Positions 26,490-34,738 of a stretch of 64,000 bases of DNA are shown in pieces; within the stretch, counting starts at the first letter, position 1; each line of letters starts with the position of its first letter. The position numbers and the translations under genes were made by a program. The stretch is taken from positions 2,466,001 to 2,530,000 of the forward strand of contig NZ_LR743507.1 of assembly GCF_902712855.1 (NCBI RefSeq), read 5' to 3'. The DNA is from Variovorax paradoxus. Lineage in GTDB: Bacteria > Pseudomonadota > Gammaproteobacteria > Burkholderiales > Burkholderiaceae_C. The notes under the pieces were generated by a model that was not told the DNA's origin, did not search any database, and was given only the letters and a program-made list of their open reading frames with translations.

Positions 26490-29131
26490 TGAGGATTCTC
26501 CGTTGAAGATGAGGATGCATCGTCCGCGTCCGGCTCGGATTCGCCGTTCGCGTCATTTTCGACAATGCGTTGAAGACCGCTGAGTTTGGCGCCTTCGTCG
26601 AGACCGATAAGCGTAACGCCTTGCGTTGCGCGGCCCAGTTCGCGAATTTCGGCAACCCGGGTGCGCACCAGCACACCCTTGTCAGTGATGAGCATGATCT
26701 CATCATCGGCATGAACGAGAGTGGCAGCCACGACCTTGCCGTTGCGTTCACTCTGTTGGATCGCGATCATGCCCTTGGTTCCGCGGCCATGGCGCGTGTA
26801 TTCGGTAATGCTTGTGCGCTTTCCGTAACCATTTTCCGTGGCGGTGAGCACGCTCTGCTGCTCGTCTTCGGCCACCAGCATGGCGATGACGCCCTGTCCC
26901 GGGTCGAGCGACATGCCGCGCACGCCGCGGGCATTCCGGCCCAGCGGACGGACATCCTCCTCGTCGAAACGCACGGCCTTGCCACCGTCGCTGAACAGCA
27001 TCACGTCATGCTTGCCGTCTGTCAGCGCCGCGCCGATCAGGTAGTCGCCCTCGTCGAGGTTCACGGCGATGATGCCGCCCTTGCGAGGGTTGCTGAACTC
27101 GTCGAGCGCAGTCTTCTTCACTGTGCCCATCGAGGTTGCCATGAACACGTACTGGTCCGCCGGGAAATTGCGCTTCTCGCCGGTCAGTGCAAGCACGACG
27201 TTGATCTTCTCGCCTTCCTGCAGCGGAAACATGTTGACGATGGGGCGCCCGCGCGATCCGCGCGAACCCGCCGGCACTTCCCACACCTTGAGCCAGTAGA
27301 GCCGGCCGCGGTTGGAGAAGCACAGGATGTAGTCGTGCGTGTTGGCGATGAAGAGCTGGTCGATCCAGTCGTCGTCCTTGGTGGCCGTGGCCTGCTTGCC
27401 GCGGCCGCCGCGCTTCTGTGCGCGGTATTCGCCCAGCGGCTGGCTCTTGATGTAGCCACTGTGCGAGAGCGTCACCACCATGTCGGTGGGCGTGATCAGG
27501 TCTTCGGTGGAGAGGTCGTAGGCGCTGTGCTCGACCTGGCTGCGGCGAGCCCCGATCTTCGACTGGCCGAACTCCTGCTTGATGGTGCCGAGCTCTTCGC
27601 CAATGATGGTCGAGACGCGTTCGGGCTTGGCGAGGATGTCGAGCAGGTCGTCGATCTCTGCCATGACATCCTTGTATTCGGCAACGATTTTGTCCTGCTC
27701 AAGGCCGGTCAGGCGCTGCAGACGCATCTGCAGGATTTCCTGGGCCTGCGTATCCGAGAGGCGGTAGAGTCCGTCGCCGCCCATGCCGAACTCGCGCTCC
27801 AGGCCTTCGGGACGGTAGTCGTCGGCGTTGACCACGCCGCCATCGGCGCGCGAACGCGTGAGCATCTCGCGCACCAGTTTGCTGTCCCAGGCGCGCGTCA
27901 TGAGCTCGGCCTTGGCCACCGGCGGCGTCGGCGATTCGCGGATGATGCGAATGAACTCGTCGATGTTGGCGAGCGCCACCGCCAGGCCTTCGAGCACGTG
28001 GCCGCGTTCGCGGGCCTTGCGCAGCGTGAAGACGGTGCGGCGCGTGACCACTTCACGGCGATGCTGGAGAAAGACCTCGATCAGGTCCTTCAGATTGCAC
28101 AGCTTCGGCTGGCCGTCGACCAGCGCCACCATGTTGATGCCGAAGGTGTCCTGCAGCTGCGTCTGCTTGTAGAGGTTGTTGAGCACGACCTCGGGCACTT
28201 CGCCGCGCTTGAGCTCGATGACCAGGCGCATGCCCGACTTGTCGGACTCGTCCTGGATGTGGCTGATGCCTTCGATCTTCTTCTCGTGCACCAGTTCGGC
28301 CATGCGCTCCTGCAACGTCTTCTTGTTGACCTGGTAGGGGAGCTCGTCGACGATGATCGCCTGGCGCTGGCCGCGGTCGATGTCTTCGAAGTGGCACTTG
28401 GCGCGCATCACCACCTTGCCGCGGCCGGTGCGGTAGCCGTCCTTCACGCCGTTGATGCCGTAGATGATGCCGGCGGTGGGGAAGTCGGGCGCGGGCACGA
28501 TTTCCATCAGTTCGTCGATGCTGGCCTGCGGATTGCGCAGCAGGTGCAGGCAGGCATCGACCACTTCGTTCAGGTTGTGCGGCGGGATATTGGTGGCCAT
28601 GCCGACCGCAATACCGCCGGAGCCATTGACCAGCAAATTCGGAAGCTGGCTCGGCAACACCTTCGGCTCTTTTTCGGAGCCGTCGTAATTGTCCTGAAAG
28701 TCGACAGTTTCCTTGTCGATATCAGCCAGCATTTCGTGAGCAATTTTCGCCAGCCGGATTTCCGTATAACGCATTGCGGCCGCGTTGTCTCCATCGACAG
28801 ACCCGAAGTTGCCCTGGCCGTCCACCAGCATGTGGCGCATCGAGAAGTCCTGAGCCAGCCGCACAATCGTGTCGTAGACCGACTGGTCGCCGTGCGGATG
28901 GTATTTACCGATGACGTCGCCGACGATACGGGCCGACTTCTTGTAGGGCCGGTTCCAGTCGTTGTTGAGCTCGTGCATCGCGTAGAGCACCCGGCGGTGC
29001 ACCGGCTTGAGGCCGTCGCGGGCATCGGGAAGCGCTCGGCCCACGATCACGCTCATGGCGTAATCGAGATAGCTGCTGCGCATTTCCTCTTCGAGACTGA
29101 TGGGCAGGGTTTCTTTTGCGAAGGACGTCAT
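26486..29131 (-). CDS. gyrA: DNA gyrase subunit A
   Basis: 881 residues. The catalytic tyrosine is Tyr122 (AAAMRYTEIRLA), and the C-terminal half is a six-bladed DNA-wrapping domain with the GyrA box QKRGGRG near residue 565. The quinolone-resistance region reads HPHGDQSVYD, so position 83 (E. coli numbering, which applies without gaps) is Gln and position 84 Ser; Asp82 and Asp87 are intact. The start is ATG at 29131 with family-standard MTSFAKETLPISLEEE; upstream in-frame codons are not homologous. It begins the gyrA-serC-pheA-tyrA-aroA/cmk run and faces ompA. Confidence 0.97.
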   Translation of the reverse strand: MTSFAKETLPISLEEEMRSSYLDYAMSVIVGRALPDARDGLKPVHRRVLYAMHELNNDWNRPYKKSARIVGDVIGKYHPHGDQSVYDTIVRLAQDFSMRHMLVDGQGNFGSVDGDNAAAMRYTEIRLAKIAHEMLADIDKETVDFQDNYDGSEKEPKVLPSQLPNLLVNGSGGIAVGMATNIPPHNLNEVVDACLHLLRNPQASIDELMEIVPAPDFPTAGIIYGINGVKDGYRTGRGKVVMRAKCHFEDIDRGQRQAIIVDELPYQVNKKTLQERMAELVHEKKIEGISHIQDESDKSGMRLVIELKRGEVPEVVLNNLYKQTQLQDTFGINMVALVDGQPKLCNLKDLIEVFLQHRREVVTRRTVFTLRKARERGHVLEGLAVALANIDEFIRIIRESPTPPVAKAELMTRAWDSKLVREMLTRSRADGGVVNADDYRPEGLEREFGMGGDGLYRLSDTQAQEILQMRLQRLTGLEQDKIVAEYKDVMAEIDDLLDILAKPERVSTIIGEELGTIKQEFGQSKIGARRSQVEHSAYDLSTEDLITPTDMVVTLSHSGYIKSQPLGEYRAQKRGGRGKQATATKDDDWIDQLFIANTHDYILCFSNRGRLYWLKVWEVPAGSRGSRGRPIVNMFPLQEGEKINVVLALTGEKRNFPADQYVFMATSMGTVKKTALDEFSNPRKGGIIAVNLDEGDYLIGAALTDGKHDVMLFSDGGKAVRFDEEDVRPLGRNARGVRGMSLDPGQGVIAMLVAEDEQQSVLTATENGYGKRTSITEYTRHGRGTKGMIAIQQSERNGKVVAATLVHADDEIMLITDKGVLVRTRVAEIRELGRATQGVTLIGLDEGAKLSGLQRIVENDANGESEPDADDASSSSTENPQ

Positions 29132-29317
29132 GAGCAAGGGGCTGGCGGCAGGAACCTTAAATTTTACGCTGTGAGGGGTGTCGCACCGCCGCAACACAAG
29201 GCGTCTATTCCGCCTCCGTCCTACGTTTCCGGGGCGCCCGGCGGCCTGTTTGCCAAAGACCCTATGGCACAATCGCCTCAACGTTTTGGGTGGTGGTCAC
29301 TTAAAGCGTCCTTGATT

Positions 29318-29332
29318 CGCAGCGCGGCTGCG
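29318..29332 (+). promoter_or_regulatory. Leader hairpin before the ompA-like gene
   Basis: CGCAGC and GCTGCG flank a 3-base GCG loop, followed by GCTTTTT and then the ribosome binding site AGAGGAG. In E. coli a leader stem stabilises ompA mRNA; the T-run after this stem could also make it a weak attenuator. The structure is seen; the role is inference. Confidence 0.4.
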
Positions 29333-29355
29333 GCTTTTTCCCCAAGAGGAGAACC

Positions 29356-30006
29356 ATGAAGAAACTGAATAAAGTGGCGATGATGTTTGCAGTCGCTGCG
29401 CTCGCCACTGCCGCCGGCGCGCAGACCCGTGTCACCGCTGCGGACGGCGGTCCTACGATCGACAACTGGCAAAACGGCACCGGCGAACTGGTCTGGAAGA
29501 ACGGCACGAACGAACTGTGCTGGCGCGATGCCAACTGGACGCCTGCTACGGCTGCCGCTGGTTGCGACGGTGCTCTGGTTCCTGCTGCTCCGGCTGCTGC
29601 TGCTCCGACCCCTGCTGCTCCGGCTGCCCCGGCTGCACCGCAAGTCGCTGCCAACAAGGTGACCTTCGCTGCCGACGCCTTCTTCGACTTCGACAAGTCG
29701 GTTCTGAAGCCCGAAGGTCGCGCCAAGCTGACCGACCTCGTCGAGAAGATTCGTGGTGTGAACCTCGAAGTCATCATCGCTGTGGGCCACACCGACTCGA
29801 TCGGTACCGACGCCTACAACCAGCGTCTGTCGGTGCGTCGCGCCGAAGCCGTCAAGGCCTTCCTGGTCTCGAAGGGCATCGAACGCAACCGCGTCTACAC
29901 CGAAGGCAAGGGCGAGAAGCAGCCAGTGGCTGACAACCGCACCAAGGAAGGCCGCGCCAAGAACCGTCGCGTGGAAATCGAAGTGGTCGGCACCCGCGCC
30001 AACTGA
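29356..30006 (+). CDS. OmpA-family outer-membrane/peptidoglycan-binding protein
   Basis: 216 residues with a signal peptide (1-22, ending AGA). A short N-terminal region (about 23-70, with two Cys residues) and an Ala/Pro linker (about 72-98) precede a C-terminal OmpA domain (about 100-213; AFFDFDKSVLKPEG, RRAEAVKAFL, NRTKEGRAKNRRVEIEV) that binds diaminopimelate in peptidoglycan. It lacks the eight-stranded OmpA barrel. Strong AGAGGAG ribosome site and a strong terminator suggest high expression. It is divergent from gyrA across a 224-base spacer. Confidence 0.92.
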   Translation: MKKLNKVAMMFAVAALATAAGAQTRVTAADGGPTIDNWQNGTGELVWKNGTNELCWRDANWTPATAAAGCDGALVPAAPAAAAPTPAAPAAPAAPQVAANKVTFAADAFFDFDKSVLKPEGRAKLTDLVEKIRGVNLEVIIAVGHTDSIGTDAYNQRLSVRRAEAVKAFLVSKGIERNRVYTEGKGEKQPVADNRTKEGRAKNRRVEIEVVGTRAN

Positions 30007-30029
30007 TCGATCGATTCCATCGACCATGA

Positions 30030-30055
30030 AAACCCCGCTCAGGCGGGGTTTTTTT
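30030..30055 (+). terminator. Rho-independent terminator after the ompA-like gene
   Basis: AACCCCGC pairs with GCGGGGTT (loop CTCAGG region), followed by seven T residues, 24 bases after the stop codon. Confidence 0.9.
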
Positions 30056-30122
30056 GTGCCTGTCAAATTGCCGATAGGTCTTTGCGGAAGCCTGTCCATC
30101 GTTTATCGGACATTGCTCGTTT

Positions 30123-30128
30123 CATAAT
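30123..30128 (+). promoter_or_regulatory. Possible -10 element of a leaderless ubiG transcript
   Basis: CATAAT lies 6 bases before the ubiG ATG at 30135 and no Shine-Dalgarno sequence is present between them. A start site at the usual distance would fall on or next to the A of the ATG. The -35 region (near 30100) matches poorly, so the call is tentative. Confidence 0.35.
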
Positions 30129-30134
30129 CGCTGC

Positions 30135-30869
30135 ATGACAGAAAACGTGAATGCAGATCCGGCCGAACTGGCCAAGTTTTCAGAACTTGCACATCGCTGG
30201 TGGGATTTGGACAGCGAATTTCGCCCTTTGCATGAGATCAATCCTCTGCGCCTCGAATGGATTGATGGAATTGCGCCTATTTCGCAGCAGCGTGTGCTCG
30301 ATATCGGCTGTGGCGGCGGAATCCTTGCCGATTCGATGGCGCGCAAGGGGGCGGATGTGCTGGGCATCGACCTTGCCGGCAAGGCGCTCAAGGTCGCTCA
30401 ATTGCACGCGCTGGAGGCCGGCACGCGTGGCGTGAAGTATCGGGAAATCAGCGCTGAGGCGCTGGCGGCCGAGCAGCCGGGCAGTTTCGACGTGGTCACC
30501 TGCATGGAAATGCTCGAGCACGTGCCGCAGCCGGACTCGGTCATCCGGGCTTGCGCCACGCTGGTCAAGCCTGGCGGCTGGGTATTCCTCTCGACCATCA
30601 ACCGCAACCTGAAGGCCTTCATGCTGGCCATCGTCGGCGCCGAATACGTGTTGGGCATGCTGCCCAAAGGCACGCATGAATATGCCAAGCTGATCCGTCC
30701 CAGTGAATTGGCGGGGTACTGCCGTGCAGCGGGGCTGGATCTGCGGCACACCCGTGGCATGGAGCACAACCCGCTGACGCGACGTTATTGGCTCAGCGGC
30801 GATACCAGCGTCAACTACATGTTCGCCACGCAGAAGCCGTCCGAGTCGGTCAAGGAATCGCAAGGGTGA
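30135..30869 (+). CDS. ubiG: Ubiquinone biosynthesis O-methyltransferase
   Basis: 244 residues. The SAM motif is VLDIGCGGG (about residues 54-62), with FSELAHRWWDLDSEFRPLHEINP at the N-terminus and CMEMLEHVPQP near residue 123, all typical of UbiG. It performs both O-methylation steps of ubiquinone synthesis. The stop shares one base with the gph start (TGATG), coupling the two genes. In many betaproteobacteria ubiG follows ompA and precedes gph, as here. Confidence 0.95.
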   Translation: MTENVNADPAELAKFSELAHRWWDLDSEFRPLHEINPLRLEWIDGIAPISQQRVLDIGCGGGILADSMARKGADVLGIDLAGKALKVAQLHALEAGTRGVKYREISAEALAAEQPGSFDVVTCMEMLEHVPQPDSVIRACATLVKPGGWVFLSTINRNLKAFMLAIVGAEYVLGMLPKGTHEYAKLIRPSELAGYCRAAGLDLRHTRGMEHNPLTRRYWLSGDTSVNYMFATQKPSESVKESQG

Positions 30870-31534
30870 TGGACATCGAAACCAAGGCTGTGCTGTTCGA
30901 CCTCGACGGCACTTTGATCGACAGTGCTCCCGACCTCGGTGCTGCCGCCGACAAGATGCGAACCGACCGTGGCCTTGCATCTTATCCACTGGAGCGCTAC
31001 CGGCCGATGGCCGGAGCGGGCGCCCGCGGCATGCTGGGCGTGGCGTTCGGCATCACGCCGGAGTCGCCCGAGTTCGACGTATTGCGTGAAGAATTCTTCG
31101 TCACCTACGAGCGCCGCATGCTGCTCAACACGCAGGTGTTCGATGGTGTTCAAGCGCTGATCGAGGGCCTGCGAGAGCAGGGTCTTCCGTGGGGCGTTGT
31201 CACCAACAAGTCGATGCGCTTCACCGATCCGCTGACGCGCGCGATCCCGTTGTTCGCCAGCGCGGGTGCCGTGGTGAGCGGCGATACGACGCCGTTCTCG
31301 AAGCCGCATCCGGAGCCGCTGCGGGAGGCTTCGCGCCGGCTCGGCGTGGCAGCGGAGGCCTGCATCTACGTCGGCGACGACGAGCGTGACATCATCGCGG
31401 GGCGTGCTGCCGGCATGCGGACCGTGGCCGCCACCTACGGCTACATGGGTTCGCAGGCTGATTCGGCGCTGTGGAACGCAGATGCCTCAATCTCTTCGCC
31501 CCTGGAGCTCTTGAAGTTGCTCAATAGCGCCTAA
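30869..31534 (+). CDS. gph: Phosphoglycolate phosphatase (HAD family)
   Basis: 221-residue HAD hydrolase. Motif I is FDLDGTLID (about residues 10-18), motif II VVTNKS near residue 110 and motif III/IV SKPHPEPL and YVGDDERD. It removes 2-phosphoglycolate produced by DNA repair or oxygenation. The ATG at 30869 overlaps the ubiG stop. The -10 element of ssrA begins inside its last codons. Confidence 0.92.
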   Translation: MDIETKAVLFDLDGTLIDSAPDLGAAADKMRTDRGLASYPLERYRPMAGAGARGMLGVAFGITPESPEFDVLREEFFVTYERRMLLNTQVFDGVQALIEGLREQGLPWGVVTNKSMRFTDPLTRAIPLFASAGAVVSGDTTPFSKPHPEPLREASRRLGVAAEACIYVGDDERDIIAGRAAGMRTVAATYGYMGSQADSALWNADASISSPLELLKLLNSA

Positions 31535-31537
31535 AAT
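31510..31537 (+). promoter_or_regulatory. ssrA promoter inside the 3' end of gph
   Basis: TAAAAT at 31532-31537 lies 9 bases before the mature tmRNA 5' end. CTTGAA at 31510-31515 lies 16 bases further upstream and fits a -35 element. The promoter overlaps the gph stop codon. Confidence 0.6.
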
Positions 31538-31546
31538 GAGCCTCTT

Positions 31547-31931
31547 GGGGCTGCACTGGTTTCGACGTGGGTTCGGAATCGCAGCGGGGCATGTCGAGCT
31601 GAATGCGCTCGTAAAACAGATTCAAACAAACTAACTGCAAACGACGAACGTTTCGCACTCGCTGCTTAATTGCCAGTGAGCCTTGCAACAGTTGGCCGAT
31701 GGGCTGGGCAAGGGGGTCCGGAGCAATCCTGACCTCCCGGCTGCAAGGATAATTACATGGGCTGGCTTCGATCCGGGTACCTTGGGTCGGGGCGAGAAAA
31801 TAGGGTGCTGGCGTCCGGTGTAGCGTGCGACTGCGCGACACCGGAAGCGAGACTTAAATCAGATCGCTAAACATGTAGAACTGCGCGATGAAGGCTTGCG
31901 GACGGGGGTTCAAATCCCCCCAGCTCCACCA
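31547..31931 (+). ncRNA. ssrA: Transfer-messenger RNA (tmRNA)
   Basis: 385 bases. The 5' end GGGGCTG pairs with CAGCTCC before the 3' ACCA to make the alanine-type acceptor stem, and GGTTCAAATCC forms the T-arm. The tag-encoding frame at 31637-31666 reads ANDERFALAA and stops with TAA. This is the tag typical of Burkholderiales. tmRNA rescues stalled ribosomes together with SmpB (not in the window). The 3' CCA end is a common island integration site; no second copy of this end was seen in the next few kilobases. Confidence 0.97.
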
Positions 31932-32074
31932 TCTTGAATGATCGACGCCGACGGCAAACGTCAGCGCTCAATCTGGAACCCACTCACTTTGCAGGTGGCG
32001 TTCTTTCTCACACGGCATTTCGTGCGCTGCCTCCGAAGGTCGGCAACACGGTCTCAAATTGCTTGGAGTTTGCT

Positions 32075-32281
32075 TCAGTCGCACTGGAACAGGACGCCCT
32101 GTTCCGCAGGGGCCTTGCCAAGCCAGCGTGGCGTCTTGCTTCTTGCGTCGCAGTAGTCCGAGGCTTGGACATAGGTCATGGCCCGCAGCACGCCTTCGCG
32201 CACTGGCGTCACTTCATTTGGGGGAGTCGAGCAGCCTGCGAGGATCAGCAGAGCGAGTGGAAGCAATGGGCGCCAGTTCAT
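32075..32281 (-). CDS. Small lipoprotein, unknown function
   Basis: 68 residues. The N-terminus MNWRPLLPLALLILAGC is a clear lipoprotein signal with lipobox LAGC and lipidated Cys17. The mature part is only 51 residues and contains two further Cys (in YCDARS and LFQCD) that could pair. The ATG at 32281 lacks a strong ribosome binding site. It stands alone in the sparse stretch after ssrA. I do not recognise a family. Confidence 0.65.
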   Translation of the reverse strand: MNWRPLLPLALLILAGCSTPPNEVTPVREGVLRAMTYVQASDYCDARSKTPRWLGKAPAEQGVLFQCD

Positions 32282-32565
32282 CGGGGCATTCTAAGACGGC
32301 ACTTCATTCGTGCACCGGATGGGATGCACCTGATGCAATAGCCAGGTTGCTGGAAAGAAGCCTCGCAAGTTGCGCGGAATCTTCATGCTTGGCGGTCTGG
32401 GGGAGCATCGGCCTCCTGATGGGGGGCAGTCGGTGCTCGGGGCTTTAACGCAGTGGCTCAATGGCGTGTCAGGTCCGAGCAAATTTCGAGGTTCAGGCCG
32501 GCGCATCATGGCGCGCTCGATTGGAATCGAAGCCACATCCTTGTATTCCGTCACGCCACTTGAAA
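32282..32565. other. Sparse intergenic stretch
   Basis: This 284-base stretch between the small lipoprotein and the LexA box contains no convincing gene, terminator or repeat. A short open frame on the plus strand (from about 32370) runs through the LexA box and has no ribosome site or recognisable product. Base composition is less GC-rich than the flanks. Confidence 0.5.
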
Positions 32566-32585
32566 TACTGTATGAAAATACAGTA
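32566..32585. promoter_or_regulatory. LexA (SOS) operator
   Basis: The 20-base palindrome TACTGTATGAAAATACAGTA matches the LexA consensus CTGT-N8-ACAG at all eight core bases, including the outer TA/TA. It lies 10 bases before the ATG at 32596. A TTGAAA at 32560-32565 could be the -35 element, so bound LexA would cover the promoter. Confidence 0.85.
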
Positions 32586-32595
32586 AACTGAAGAC

Positions 32596-32808
32596 ATGGA
32601 ACACATGCCTGCCCCTCTCTGGATAGCCGCTTGCGCGCATCGGCTGCGGCAGCGTTGGCACAGTGTCGACTTGCTTGAACTGGAAGAGGTCGCGCGCGGC
32701 CTGTGGCGCGATGAACGGTTGCGCGCCATGTGGCCGGAAGAAGCAGCAATGGACTGGCTTCGCCCCATCACATCCGGCAGTTCCGCCATGGTCCCGATTT
32801 CTCCTTGA
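32596..32808 (+). CDS. Small SOS-controlled protein, unknown function
   Basis: 70 residues from ATG 32596, or 67 from ATG 32605 (MPAPLWIAACAHRL). The protein is soluble, rich in Trp (5), Arg and Leu, with a helical core LEEVARGLWRDERLRAMWPE and no membrane segment. The perfect LexA box just upstream and a strong terminator 70 bases downstream mark a single-gene SOS unit. Its size suits a cell-division inhibitor or protein-interaction modulator, but no SulA, DinI or toxin motif is visible. The family is not recognised. Confidence 0.7.
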   Translation: MEHMPAPLWIAACAHRLRQRWHSVDLLELEEVARGLWRDERLRAMWPEEAAMDWLRPITSGSSAMVPISP

Positions 32809-32878
32809 CGGGTAACCCGTCCCCCGCTGGTCAACCTGTGCGGGGGCCTTGACGCATTGCCACGCCGATAGGCTTTTC

Positions 32879-32907
32879 AAGCCCAGCCACCGTGCTGGGC
32901 TTTTTTT
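32879..32907 (+). terminator. Rho-independent terminator after the SOS gene
   Basis: AAGCCCAGC and GCTGGGCTT form a 9-bp stem around CACCGT, followed by a run of T. A second GC-rich inverted repeat (CCCCCGC/GCGGGGG, 32821-32847) lies between it and the gene. Confidence 0.85.
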
Positions 32908-33075
32908 ATGCGTCATCGATATGCAGCCCCGGCAATCCCGCGCAGGCCCGCTTCTTTTTGACGGGGCGCGAAGCTATAGTCGGCCAGCGCTGTCACATTG
33001 CAGTCACTGCAAGCCTCTCTCCGCTTACTCGCAGGCAACGCGTCCCGCTTGCCCAGATCCCGAACAAGGACCTTC

Positions 33076-34671
33076 GTGCCGGATTCCCTGACCTCCACGC
33101 TGACTCGCTACTACGACGCGGTGCCCTACGACTCGCACCCGTTTCCTCAGTCGGCCATGGAGCACCTGGAAGCGCTGGCCTATCTCTTCGGGCTCGACGC
33201 GCCTGCTCCATCGCGCGCACGCGTGCTCGAGCTCGGATGTGCCGCTGGCGGCAACCTGATTCCGTTCGCGGCGCGCCATCCCGATGCCCGCGCGATCGGC
33301 GTCGACCTGTCCACGGTGCAGGTGGCGCAGGGCGTGGCCGCCATCGAGCGTGCGGGCCTGTCGAACGTGGAGCTCAAGGCGTTCGATATCTCGCAGATCG
33401 ACGCCTCGTTCGGCCAGTTCGACTACATCGTCTGCCACGGCGTGTACAGCTGGGTGCCGCAACCCGTGCAGGAGGCGATCCTGCGCATCTGTGCGCAGAA
33501 CCTTGCGCCGAACGGCGTGGCGTATGTGAGCTACAACGTGTACCCGGGCTGGAAGGCGCGCGAGATCGTGCGCGACGCCATGATCCTGCGCGGCGGGCCG
33601 CGCGACACGCCGGACGAAAAGCTCTCGTATGCGCGCGGCATGCTCGAGTTTCTCGAGCAGTCGGCCCGTCCCGACAGTGTGCTGAAGAAGACGCTCGACG
33701 AGGCCATGCCGATCGTGCGCAGCGCCAACAGTTCGTACCTGCTGCACGAGTTCCTCGAGCCCTGCAACGCGCCGTGCTACTTCAAGGAGTTCGTGGCGCG
33801 TGCACAGGCGGAGGGCCTTGCCTACCTGTGCGACGCCGAGCCTTCGACCATGTTCGTGCAGAACTACGGCGACAAGGTACATGGCCCGCTCCTGCGCGAG
33901 TGCGGGGGCAGCCAGATCCTCATGGAGCAGTACCTCGATTTCCTGGTCAACCGCACGTTTCGCCAGACGCTGCTGGTCGGGCAGCAGAATGCCGACCGCA
34001 TCCGCTACAGGCTCGATCCTGCGCGCCTGCGCGAACTCGAATTCGCGGGCCTTTTCGCTTCCGCAGACGGCACGGCGTTCACGCTGGACGCCCGCGAGCA
34101 ACCGTGCAACGCGATCCGCGGCCTCAAGGTCACGCTGCGGCTCCCGGTGCACAAGGCCGTTGCCCAACTGCTCGATGCGGGCTATCCCACTTCGATATCG
34201 CCGCAGGCGCTGGTCGACGGAGTATCGCGGCTTGTCGACCAGCCGCCGGCTGCCGTCGAGCCCGCGGTGATGGCCATGCTCGAGGAACTGCTGATCCTGG
34301 GTGCCTTGCGGGTGCGTCGCACGACGGTGCCTGTGGTCGCCTCGGTGTCCGAGAGCCCCGTGGCGTTGCCTGCGATCCGTGCCCTCTCCGTTCTGCGCAC
34401 TGGCGCCGGCGACACCTTCGGCTCCTGCAATCAATGGCACGAGCCGGTCGTGCTGTCGCTGCTCGAGCGCAGCCTGCTGCCGCTGCTCGACGGCAAGCAT
34501 TCGCACGAGGCGCTCGCGCAGCACCTCGAGGCGGAAGTGCGCAGCGACCGGCTGCGCTTCGTCAAGGACGACAAGCCGCTGACAGAGCCGTCGGCGGTGA
34601 AAGAATTCGCCAGGCAGCAGGTCGCGCTGGCGCTGGCGAGCCTGCGGCGCAAGGCGCTGCTGACGGCCTGA
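33076..34671 (+). CDS. SAM-dependent methyltransferase with regulatory domain
   Basis: 531 residues. The class I SAM motif is VLELGCAAGGN (about residues 51-61), with motif II IGVDLS and motif III FDYIVCHGVYSWVP. After about residue 215 comes a methyltransferase-regulatory (MethyTransf_Reg) domain, and the C-terminal 150 residues resemble the extension of protein-lysine methyltransferases of rickettsial PKMT type. The start is GTG at 33076 with AAGGA 6 bases upstream; an ATG 78 bases earlier would add an Arg-rich leader without a ribosome site. The substrate is unknown; outer-membrane protein lysine methylation is a possibility. Confidence 0.85.
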   Translation: MPDSLTSTLTRYYDAVPYDSHPFPQSAMEHLEALAYLFGLDAPAPSRARVLELGCAAGGNLIPFAARHPDARAIGVDLSTVQVAQGVAAIERAGLSNVELKAFDISQIDASFGQFDYIVCHGVYSWVPQPVQEAILRICAQNLAPNGVAYVSYNVYPGWKAREIVRDAMILRGGPRDTPDEKLSYARGMLEFLEQSARPDSVLKKTLDEAMPIVRSANSSYLLHEFLEPCNAPCYFKEFVARAQAEGLAYLCDAEPSTMFVQNYGDKVHGPLLRECGGSQILMEQYLDFLVNRTFRQTLLVGQQNADRIRYRLDPARLRELEFAGLFASADGTAFTLDAREQPCNAIRGLKVTLRLPVHKAVAQLLDAGYPTSISPQALVDGVSRLVDQPPAAVEPAVMAMLEELLILGALRVRRTTVPVVASVSESPVALPAIRALSVLRTGAGDTFGSCNQWHEPVVLSLLERSLLPLLDGKHSHEALAQHLEAEVRSDRLRFVKDDKPLTEPSAVKEFARQQVALALASLRRKALLTA

Positions 34672-34738
34672 GCCGCTCCACCCGGAGACGATCAGAGCCG
34701 CCATCCTTCTTCATCGCACTCAAAGAGGAGACTTCTAC

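Noticed and set aside
32311..32328. A palindrome TGCACC...GGATGCA resembling an NtrC site in the stretch after ssrA.
   Set aside because: The spacing is one base off the consensus, there is no sigma-54 promoter nearby and no nitrogen gene follows.
32370..32591. A 73-codon plus-strand open frame running across the LexA box.
   Set aside because: No ribosome binding site, no recognisable product, and it overlaps a regulatory site that controls the next gene.
31905..33075. A duplicated tmRNA 3' end (attR) marking an integrated island.
   Set aside because: No second copy of the CAGCTCCACCA-type end and no integrase gene were found.
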